Shown here: positions 1 through 7,900 of the stretch, one piece after another | Position numbering within the stretch: the stretch's first letter is position 1 | How the letters are laid out: every line of letters begins with the position of its first letter | DNA from: Prevotella sp. | GTDB lineage: Bacteria; Bacteroidota; Bacteroidia; Bacteroidales; Bacteroidaceae | Length of the DNA: 32,592 nt | Assembly: GCA_029054825.1 (NCBI GenBank) | Contig: JAIDEM010000061.1 | Coordinates: forward strand, 1-32,592 | Reading direction: 5' to 3' | Position numbers and translations under genes: made by a program | The notes under the pieces: model-generated | What the model saw: the letters and a program-made list of their open reading frames with translations, nothing else | What the model was told of the DNA's origin: nothing | The model's database searches: none

Positions 1-836
1 TTATCCGGCGCGCATACGATATGACTTCCCGAGCACACGACATAGCGTATATCTATCCGCTCCTTGCCGGCAATCATGAGACGTTCCTTGCTGCCTCGCG
101 ACGTCATCCTCAACAGTGTGCCGTCATTGCTGACAAGAACGGTGTACCCGGCTATGCTGTGTACATGACGGAACTGTCCAGGAGCGAACTGTCCCTTGCT
201 TACGTTTATAGCGCCACGGTCGGTGAGTATCCATTCATTGCCTTCCTCATCCATGCAGATACTGTATATCCTCCGGCTTCCTTTCAGCGACTTGGAGCCT
301 GCCGCAAAATATCTGTAACACCTTAAAGGGGCTGCATCGGAAAGGCGTATGCAGGAATAGTCCTTGAACGTGACCCATGTATAGCCGTTCTTAAGCGGAG
401 TGAGGACCTTCACTTTCTTGCCGTCTATGCAGCTGATATGTCGCTGTATGTCCGTAAAACAGCATATGGCGGAATTGAAAGAGAACAGCCTGTTGTCTGA
501 CGATACGCACCACATATCGCCGGTAGAGCTGTTCTTTATATTGTAAATCCTGTTTGAATAGATTGTATTGTCAGAGCATAATATCGGCTTGAACGTATGG
601 AAACTGTAACCGTCATAGCGTATCAGGCCGTTCCATGTAGCAAACCACATGAAGCCGTTCCTGTCCTGCTGCACATTGGATATATGACTCTGCATAAGCC
701 CGTCTGCCGCCGCAAAGTCGCGTTTACGGCAGAAGAAATCCGCCCGGCATACAGTGACGGACAGAAAAAGCGATATAAAGAACAAGAATCTCAATGCTTC
801 GGTAATTACATAAAGGTCAGGTATCAACGCTTCCAC
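1..836 (-). CDS. Partial two-component-type propeller (Reg_prop) sensor/regulator, N-terminal part only; continues beyond the left edge
   Basis: Own translation of the minus strand gives ...LRFLFFISLFLSV...DGLMQSHICNVQQDRNGFMWFATWNGLIRYDGYSFHTFKPI..., a signal peptide followed by a Reg_prop blade. No stop before the window edge. No ATG upstream of the signal peptide; GTG at ~836 is the best start guess. Confidence 0.7.
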   Translation of the reverse strand, partial: MEALIPDLYVITEALRFLFFISLFLSVTVCRADFFCRKRDFAAADGLMQSHISNVQQDRNGFMWFATWNGLIRYDGYSFHTFKPILCSDNTIYSNRIYNIKNSSTGDMWCVSSDNRLFSFNSAICCFTDIQRHISCIDGKKVKVLTPLKNGYTWVTFKDYSCIRLSDAAPLRCYRYFAAGSKSLKGSRRIYSICMDEEGNEWILTDRGAINVSKGQFAPGQFRHVHSIAGYTVLVSNDGTLLRMTSRGSKERLMIAGKERIDIRYVVCSGSHIVCAPD

Positions 837-982
837 TACGACCTTAAAGAGAAGTCACAGCGGGGAATCATTTACGGTAAGGTAAGCTTTGACAGAAAGA
901 ATATCATACAGTCTTCCTATGTATGGTCAAGAATCAAGACGGACATCATTCGCAGAATCCATATTCCGGCATAAGAACAACA

Positions 983-1023
983 AAGTCTCCGTCCGCCATC
1001 TGACTTGGCAAGAACGGAGACTT
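983..1023 (-). terminator. Stem-loop terminator downstream of tsf
   Basis: 10-bp perfect inverted repeat AAGTCTCCGT / ACGGAGACTT just past the tsf stop, followed on the minus strand by a T-rich stretch (TGTTGTTC). Confidence 0.65.
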
Positions 1024-1051
1024 CATTATCTATATTCGTTCCCTGACAGAA

Positions 1052-2044
1052 TTAATCTGCCTGGAGTGTGAAGCGCTTGAAAGCAACTACTGTCAGTTCC
1101 TTGTCGGCAGCCTGGAGATACTGTGCTACAGTCTGCTTGGAATCCTGGATGAACTCCTGGTTGAGGAGGCAAGACTCCTTGAAGAACTTGTTGACACGGC
1201 CTTTTGCGATGTTCTCAATCATCTGCATATTGAGGCTTGCAGCCTTCTCTGCAGATACGGTAGCGATGATTTCCTTTGCCTTGGCAACATCCTCAGCAGT
1301 AATCCATCCCTTACCCATATTAGACTCCATGTGATCCTCAGAGTCAACGTGTGCAGGGTTGATGCCAGCCTTCTTCAGCGCAGCCTCAACAGCCTTCTGA
1401 ACCTGCTCCTGCTTTGACTTCTCGACAGCGACATTGTACTCCTCGTCGATAGTAGCCTGTGGCACAGACTTCTCGTCAAGAGCGACAGGGTTCATGGCGG
1501 CAACCTGCATTGCAACGGCATGAGCCTGCTCAGCAGCTGGCTTGTTTGTCTGTACGAGTGTGCAGAGACCGTTGCGGTTCATGTGGTTGTAAGCGTCGAT
1601 GTTGTCACCCTCGAGGTACATGTATCCGTCAAGCTCCATCTTCTCGCCAGTAACGCCAGAGCGCTCTACGACAGCGTCAGCGATCTTCTGTCCGTTAGCA
1701 AGTGTGAGGTTGGAGACTTCCTCTACAGACTTAGCCTTTGCCGCTACAGCAGCATCGAGAATGTCCTGTGTCAGCTTGATATAGTCAGCGCCGTTTGCAA
1801 CGAAGTCTGTCTCGCACTTCAAGGCGATGATAGCGGCGAAGCCCTCGCCTACCTTAGCGAGTACGCAACCGTTTGATGTCTCACGGTCAGCACGCTTTGC
1901 TGCGATTGCCTGACCCTTCTGGCGGAGGATATCCTTAGCCTTGTCCATATCGCCCTCAGCTTCTGTGAGAGCCTTCTTGACATCAGCAAGACCGGCACCT
2001 GTCATGGCGCGGAGCTTCTTGATGTCTTCCATTGATACAGCCAT
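1052..2044 (-). CDS. tsf: Translation elongation factor Ts
   Basis: 330 aa; MAVSMEDIKKLRAMTGAGLADVKKALTEAEGDMDKAKDILRQKG is the classic EF-Ts N-terminus; adjacent to rpsB. Confidence 0.98.
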   Translation of the reverse strand: MAVSMEDIKKLRAMTGAGLADVKKALTEAEGDMDKAKDILRQKGQAIAAKRADRETSNGCVLAKVGEGFAAIIALKCETDFVANGADYIKLTQDILDAAVAAKAKSVEEVSNLTLANGQKIADAVVERSGVTGEKMELDGYMYLEGDNIDAYNHMNRNGLCTLVQTNKPAAEQAHAVAMQVAAMNPVALDEKSVPQATIDEEYNVAVEKSKQEQVQKAVEAALKKAGINPAHVDSEDHMESNMGKGWITAEDVAKAKEIIATVSAEKAASLNMQMIENIAKGRVNKFFKESCLLNQEFIQDSKQTVAQYLQAADKELTVVAFKRFTLQAD

Positions 2045-2073
2045 TGTGTTTTCTTTTATTTAAAGGGTTAATA

Positions 2074-2112
2074 AGATGTAAAGATGCAAACATGATTTGC
2101 ATCTTTACATCT
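2074..2112 (-). other. Perfect 17-bp intercistronic stem-loop between rpsB and tsf
   Basis: AGATGTAAAGATGCAAA-catga-TTTGCATCTTTACATCT, perfect inverted repeat with a 5-nt loop. Confidence 0.85.
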
Positions 2113-2130
2113 GTCTTTATTGAAATAATA

Positions 2131-2928
2131 TTACTCTGCAGCAGCTTCTGCCTCTACCTTGCGTGCACGTCCAGCGCGCTTCTTGCCCTCAGCGGCTTCC
2201 TCTGCCTGCTCGGCAGCAGCCTTCTCGTCAGCCTTCTCAGCCTTGCGCTCCTCGAGACCCTCAGCTATAGCCTGGCAGCAAGCGCCGAGGATAGCGTTGA
2301 TAGAGTCCTTGGCATCATCGTTGGCTGGGATAGGGAAGCTGACCTTGTTAGGGTCAGAGTTGGTATCGCAGATAGCGAATACCGGAATACCCAGACGGTG
2401 AGCCTCAGCGATGGCGATGTGCTCCTTAGCTACGTCTATCACGAAGAGTGCAGACGGGAGACGTGTCAGGTCGGCGATAGAACCGAGGTTCTTCTCGAGC
2501 TTCGCACGCTGGCGTGAAATCTGGAGGAGCTCACGCTTTGAGAGGTTGGAGAATGTACCGTCAGCCATCATCTTGTCGATGTTCGTCATTTTCTTGATTG
2601 CCTTACGTATTGTAGGGAAGTTGGTGAGCATACCGCCTGCCCAACGTTCGTTGACGTATGGCATATTCACGCTTGCTGCCTTCTCGGCAACAATGTCCTT
2701 AGCCTGTTTTTTAGTAGCGACGAACAGGATTTTCTTTCCTGACTTTGCTATCTGCTTGAGAGCCTCTGCAGCGGTGTCTGTCATAGCGACAGTCTTGTGC
2801 AGGTCGATGATATGAATGCCGTTGCGCTCCATGAAGATGTAAGGAGCCATAGCTGGATTCCACTTGCGGCGGAGGTGTCCGAAATGACAGCCTGCCTGGA
2901 GTAACTGGTCAAAGTTTGTTCTTGCCAT
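2131..2928 (-). CDS. rpsB: 30S ribosomal protein S2
   Basis: 265 aa; MARTNFDQLLQAGCHFGHLRRKWNPAMAPYIFMERNGIHIIDLHKT; S2 signature. Confidence 0.98.
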   Translation of the reverse strand: MARTNFDQLLQAGCHFGHLRRKWNPAMAPYIFMERNGIHIIDLHKTVAMTDTAAEALKQIAKSGKKILFVATKKQAKDIVAEKAASVNMPYVNERWAGGMLTNFPTIRKAIKKMTNIDKMMADGTFSNLSKRELLQISRQRAKLEKNLGSIADLTRLPSALFVIDVAKEHIAIAEAHRLGIPVFAICDTNSDPNKVSFPIPANDDAKDSINAILGACCQAIAEGLEERKAEKADEKAAAEQAEEAAEGKKRAGRARKVEAEAAAE

Positions 2929-2975
2929 TTTTTCTTAAGTTGTTTACGTTCTTTTTAATTCTTTGTTAGAATCAG

Positions 2976-3018
2976 CCGACGAGTAGCCGAGCGGGTCTCG
3001 CCGGTTTAGATGCTAAAC
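2976..3018 (-). promoter_or_regulatory. Candidate structured leader of rpsB
   Basis: In the 148-nt rpsI-rpsB gap: GTTTAG-CAT-CTAAAC hairpin directly next to CCGGCGAG-(13 nt)-CTCGTCGG (8 bp with one G.U). Confidence 0.45.
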
Positions 3019-3076
3019 TGCTGTTCTCTTCTGGAAAGCCTTTATTACTGTATATAATAATATGTGGCTTCCTGGT

Positions 3077-3463
3077 TTAACGCTTAGAGAACTGGAAGCG
3101 ACGGCGTGCCTTCGGCTGACCTGGCTTCTTACGCTCCACGGCACGTGCGTCACGTGTGATGAAGCCTGCTGCGCGGAGAGCCTTCTTGTCGTCAGCGTTG
3201 ATCTTGACGAGTGCGCGTGCGATAGCGAGGCGGAGAGCCTGGCTCTGGCCTGTGAAGCCGCCACCGTCAAGGTTTGCCTTGATGTCATACTTCTCTGCTA
3301 CCTCAAGGAGCTGGAGTGGCTGCTTAACCACGTACTGGAGGATAGCTGATGGGAAGTACTGTGTTAAATCCTTCTTGTTAATTGTGATCTTGCCTGTACC
3401 TTCTGTAAGATACACACGAGCTACAGAGCTCTTACGGCGACCGAGTGCATTAATCTGTTCCAT
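3077..3463 (-). CDS. rpsI: 30S ribosomal protein S9
   Basis: 128 aa; MEQINALGRRKSSVARVYLTEGTGKITINKKD...KARRRFQFSKR. Confidence 0.98.
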   Translation of the reverse strand: MEQINALGRRKSSVARVYLTEGTGKITINKKDLTQYFPSAILQYVVKQPLQLLEVAEKYDIKANLDGGGFTGQSQALRLAIARALVKINADDKKALRAAGFITRDARAVERKKPGQPKARRRFQFSKR

Positions 3464-3476
3464 CTTTACCTGCTAA

Positions 3477-3938
3477 TTATTTGTACTGGTTAATATCAAT
3501 AGCCTTTGGCTGCTGAGCCTGCTGCTGGTGCTCTGTTCCCTCATATACATAGAGGTTATTGAGGAGCTTGCGGCCGAGTGGGCCTTTCGGGAGCATGCCT
3601 TTCACAGCATGGCGGAGCATCTTCTCCACGCCGTCCTTACGTGTACGGAGCTGTGCAGGGGTTGTGAAACGCTGTCCGCCAGGATAGCCTGTGTAGCGTG
3701 TGTAGACCTTCTCAGTCTCCTTTTTGCCAGTGAAAACGACCTTAGCGGCGTTGATGATGATAACATTGTCACCACAGTCTACATGAGGGGTGAAGTTTGG
3801 CTTGTACTTACCGCGGATGAGCTTGGCTACCTTTGAAGCGAGACGACCGACTACCTGGTCTGTTGCGTCGACCACGACCCACTCCTTCTTTACTGTCTCC
3901 TTGTTCGCGGAAATAGTCTTGTAACTTAAAGTGTTCAT
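3477..3938 (-). CDS. rplM: 50S ribosomal protein L13
   Basis: 153 aa; WVVVDATDQVVGRLASKVAKLIRGKYKPNFTPHVDCGDNVIIINAAKV; canonical L13. Confidence 0.98.
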   Translation of the reverse strand: MNTLSYKTISANKETVKKEWVVVDATDQVVGRLASKVAKLIRGKYKPNFTPHVDCGDNVIIINAAKVVFTGKKETEKVYTRYTGYPGGQRFTTPAQLRTRKDGVEKMLRHAVKGMLPKGPLGRKLLNNLYVYEGTEHQQQAQQPKAIDINQYK

Positions 3939-3998
3939 TTCTTCAATTAAAAATTTTACTACTAAAAAACGTTATTTGTGTGCAGATTCCCTAACCGC

Positions 3999-4060
3999 CA
4001 TGCACGGCCAAATGCATGACTATTAACACTACAACACACGGAGGCTCTAAGAAAGCCTCC
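3999..4060 (-). promoter_or_regulatory. 5' leader hairpins upstream of rplM
   Basis: Two inverted repeats in the ~130-nt leader: CATGCA-(8)-TGCATG (3999-4018) and GGAGGCT-(7)-AGCCTCC (4040-4060). Confidence 0.5.
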
Positions 4061-4076
4061 AGGCATAATCGGACTG

Positions 4077-4084
4077 CAAAGTTA
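4077..4084 (-). promoter_or_regulatory. Bacteroidetes-type -7 promoter element (TAACTTTG) for the rplM-rpsI-rpsB-tsf operon
   Basis: Minus strand TAACTTTG matches the TAnnTTTG consensus of Bacteroidetes primary-sigma promoters; it lies ~140 bp upstream of rplM. Confidence 0.6.
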
Positions 4085-4182
4085 CAACTTTTAATACACA
4101 TACGTATATAATATACACGCACAGCCCAATCTTTTAAATTTAAATAACAGTCTACGCACAAAAAAATCATACTTACAAGTCA

Positions 4183-4358
4183 TGGAATATGGTTGTCGAC
4201 ACACGAAATATGGGTTAACAACACATGAAATCCGGCACGATAGTGTATGAAATGTGGACTGGGGCACATACAATACTGACCGATAAAATATGAGAAAGTG
4301 AGCAGATTCAACATGAATGGCTGTTAGTCTGCATATGATAGACACAAGTATCTCTGGA
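4183..4358. repeat. Degenerate tandem array with exact 22-bp period (type II), about 6-8 units
   Basis: Units starting at 4205, 4227, 4249, 4271, 4293, 4315 and 4337, e.g. gaaatatgggttaacaacacat / gaaatccggcacgatagtgtat / gaaatgtggactggggcacata; loose consensus GAAAT.tGG.........cACAT. Confidence 0.6.
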
Positions 4359-4436
4359 GTTTCCGAAACGACAGTCTGCCACTATACAGACATCACCGCA
4401 AGATTCAGGAGTACAAAGCTCGGCCGTGGTTCTTCC

Positions 4437-4524
4437 GAAGGGTGACAGTTTACAATATGAAAGGTCACCTTTGACTATGCGAAAGGTCACCTTTTGCCAT
4501 ATGAAAGGTAACCCTTGGCAAGCA
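4437..4524. repeat. 22-bp tandem palindromic array A (type I), 4 units
   Basis: gaagggtgacagtttacaatat / gaaaggtcacctttgactatgc / gaaaggtcaccttttgccatat / gaaaggtaacccttggcaagca; GGTNAC cores start at 4441, 4463, 4485 and 4507 (exactly 22 bp apart). Confidence 0.9.
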
Positions 4525-4665
4525 CGCAGCACGGCACAACGTCAAGAGCAGCACGTATCTCGCTGGTCTATATAGATTTACACTACGGAGAAACATACAT
4601 CTTTCCGACCTGTTTTTTTTGCATATTATCCTACTTTACTGTAACGCGGACTTGCTTGAATGTAT

Positions 4666-4693
4666 AAAGGCCACCCCAAAAGGGGCAGCCTTT
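4666..4693 (-). terminator. Hairpin, probable terminator of the CAZyme operon
   Basis: AAAGGC-ca-CCCC-aaaa-GGGG-ca-GCCTTT, lying downstream of the minus-strand operon end at 4941. Confidence 0.55.
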
Positions 4694-4940
4694 AAGAAAT
4701 ACATTATTCCTGTTCAATCATTTCCTCATATAAAACCAATCGGCCGAGCCTGTCATCCGCCTTATCAGCGGACATATTACAAGGTTTTTACGGTGATAGC
4801 CGATATAGCCGGAATAGCCGAAACAGAAGCCATAACCGCCCAACCGGATAACCGTGTGGTATCTGCAAACCGTGCGCAACCGCATCCTTCACACGCCGTT
4901 TCTCACGGCTGGAGTCCGCAAGGGTGAGGGCAGAGGAGCG

Positions 4941-7900
4941 TCACTGCACCTCAAGGTATTCAAACTCGATAGGTGTCGCGCCGGCAACAGGCTTCTTTGT
5001 GCCCGGGACAAGGAGCTGTACCTGATAGTTTCCGGCATTGATCTGCGTGCCTGTCGTCGTGGAGACGAGCTTGAATTTCTTGGGAGTAGTAGGGAATTTC
5101 ATCTCACGGTCCACAAGGACTGTGCCTTTCTGGTCCACGATGCGGAGCTGTGCAGTAATCGGCGCGCCGGTGTTCTTGTAGCGGAAACGCAGCGCATACT
5201 CACGTGCAACGCCAGGCTTGATGATGAATTCCTTCTTACTGTCGAGCGTGTAGCGTGACGCCGGGAATGCCTCGTCGTCAGCAGGGAGCATGGATTTCGG
5301 CAGCTTCTCTACCCTATCACTGTCGACTTTCGTCCAGAACCCCTCCTCGCTCTTGTCGGCAAGAGGCGTCACTGAGGCATCTGCTGTGCGTATGGCTATG
5401 GCAGAGATGACAGCCTGTCCGGCCTTCACCTCAGGGAAAGATATGGTGAGTTTGCCGCCCTTCACCTCTACATCCATGGTCTTGCGGAATGCTCCTGCAT
5501 GTCCCGCCTCTGCCCAGAGGTCAATGTCAGCCGCCTTTGTCTCGCCGTTTACAGCTACAGAGAACAGGCGTTCGCCGTCACATTCGGTCTTCACGCCGCC
5601 GCCAAGTCCGAGCCATGGTTCCGCGAAATACAACTCTACGGTATACTTGCCGTCAGGGAGCGGGAAATCGTATGCGAGCTTATGGCGTCCGAAACGGAAG
5701 GTCTGGAAGAGTCCCCAGTCACGTGTGCCGTGTATCGGTTCATGGATAGTGCCTTGGGAAGCACGTATGCCGTCCCAAGAGCGGCTGTATGTGAGGTTGT
5801 CACCCTGCCATCTGTTGCCGAAAGTGTCGGTATAGGAGTCGCCGCCGCAGTTGAGACGGAGGATATAGTTCTGTCCCTTTGCAGGCTTGAGGCTGACAGG
5901 ATGCACGTCAGCTGCCACGGGAACCACGGCAGAACCTCCGTAGAGGGTCTCGAAAGCAGGAGCCTCGGGCAGCCCTTCGAGGATGATGATGTCTTCCGCC
6001 ACAGCCTTGCCATTCCTGTATCCTACGGCACGGAGCACATTATACTGTATGAGACGGCGCTCCCAGAGCATGTGAGTGCCTGGCTTACGGGCGTTCTTCT
6101 TACGTCCGAGATACTGGCTGTCGTCGGCGCTGTTATAGAGACGCACGCTGTCACAGTTGGAGTAGACGGCGATATCCGTGCGTCGCGCGCCGGTAGTCTT
6201 GAAGCGGTCTGCCCACGTATGGCTGTTGATATAGACCATAGGGTCGATGTCTGGGGAGACATAGTTCGAACGGTACATATAGTACATGTCGGCAGGCTGC
6301 TCCCAGGAGGTAAGGAGTCCCTTGTAGTTTACAGGCCCTATCTTGTCTGCCATGCGGTATGCGCCGTCCGGCTGCACACGTCCCGGATTGTCATGTGTGG
6401 CGAATATCCACTGATAGTGTCCGCAGACGCTGTCACGAGCTTCCTCTGCAAGACGCACCTTGGTCTCGAGGAGGTCGGTGGCACGCTCCTCGCTGTAAGA
6501 CTTCTCCTTGCGGAGAGAGTCGGCAGGAGCCTCGCTGTGAAGGCCTATCGTGCGCCATGCGCCGTACTCGCCGTTAAGGAGCTGGTTAGGCTGTTTCAGC
6601 TCCTTGTCGTAGTTGAGAGCCGTTCCGCCGTATGTTCCGCTCCAGTTCTGTATGACATTCCAGTCTGTTCCCTCGCCGCCGTTGCAGGTTGTCACAGGGC
6701 GGCGTACAGGGTCAAGCTCGCGGATTATCGCCGTGCACTCCTCGGAAAAGTCCTTCGGGAGGGTCGATTCGTTCTGCAGTCCCCACATGACGACTGACGG
6801 AGAGTTGCGGCGTTCCTTGATATACTGGCGCAGAAGCTGCTTGAAATTCTCGCGGAACTGCGGCGTGTCGTACCATATATGTGCAGAGAACTGGCTCCAG
6901 AAGAGCATGCCCTCCTTGTCGGCTATCTGCTGGTAGAGGAGATTGTGTGGCTGGTGAGCCTCGCGGTAGGCATTGAACCCTGCCTGACGGATGAGCTTCA
7001 TGCGCGACTCTATCTGCTCCTGGCTGAATGCGTGGCTGCTGCCGAAGAGATGGTCATAGTCGCATGTGCCGTTGATGAATACCGGTTTGCCGTTGAGGTA
7101 GAAGCGGTTGTCGCCGTCCTTGCGCGTCACAGGCCATGAGAATGTGCGTATGCCGTAAGGTGTCTCCACTTGGTCTGTGGTCTTGCCGTCGCGCTTCACC
7201 ATGGAGACTACCTTATAGAGATAAGGGTCTTCCTGTGACCACAGCGCAGGAGTCTCCACCTTTGCCTGCTGGCGCACTGTCGTTGTCTCGCCCGGATTGA
7301 GCTTCACCTTGTCTGTGCAGCGGAAGACGCGCTTGCCGGAAGCCATATTGAAGTTGTTGACAACCTCAAACTCTGCCACGGCATCGCCGTAGTTTTTCAC
7401 TTCCGTCTCTATGAAGACGGTATCGCAAGTCTCGCTGTTCCAGACATGGACGCCGAAAGGTTCGATGCGTATCTCGTCTGTCTCGACAAGGCTTACGGGA
7501 CGATATATGCCGAAAGGCTGGGTGCCTTCAGAGAAGCCCCATTCTGAAGAGCATCCTCCGCATACCCACGGCATGTCGGTGATAAGCTCGGGATGGTCGC
7601 AGAGCACTGTCAGCCGGTTGTCTCCATCCTTGATACAGTCGGTGATGTCTATGGTGTATGTCAGCCTGCCTACCGGCCTGCGTCCGAACTGCTTGCCGTT
7701 GACAGTCACTGTAGCATAGGAGCCGAGGCCCTCGAAATAGAGGAAATAGCGCTTGCCCTGCACACGGCTGGCACGGAATGTCTTCTCGTAAAGTGCCGAG
7801 CCGTGCAGGTTTCCGTGCTTCTTCTGGCTGTATCCGTAATAGTCATCCCAGTTGTGCGGGATATCGCCCTGCCATACCTTGCCTGTCGCGGCGGCATCGT

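Noticed and set aside
2971-3020. tRNA-like segment (gagtagccgagcgggtctcgccggtttagatgc) between rpsI and rpsB
   Set aside because: No cloverleaf with a 7-bp acceptor stem and GTTCRA T-arm could be built; better explained as leader hairpins.
4183-4524. CRISPR array
   Set aside because: Period is only 22 bp with no long identical repeats separated by unique ~30-nt spacers, and no cas genes in the window.
4091-4532. Small minus-strand ORFs 4091..4345 and 4308..4532
   Set aside because: They lie across the 22-bp repeat arrays; the 22-bp period is not a multiple of 3, so the repeats do not encode a repeated peptide. No plausible protein.
5499-6797. 432-aa plus-strand ORF
   Set aside because: Antisense to the GH2 region; low-complexity composition typical of shadow ORFs in GC-rich third positions; no recognisable domain.
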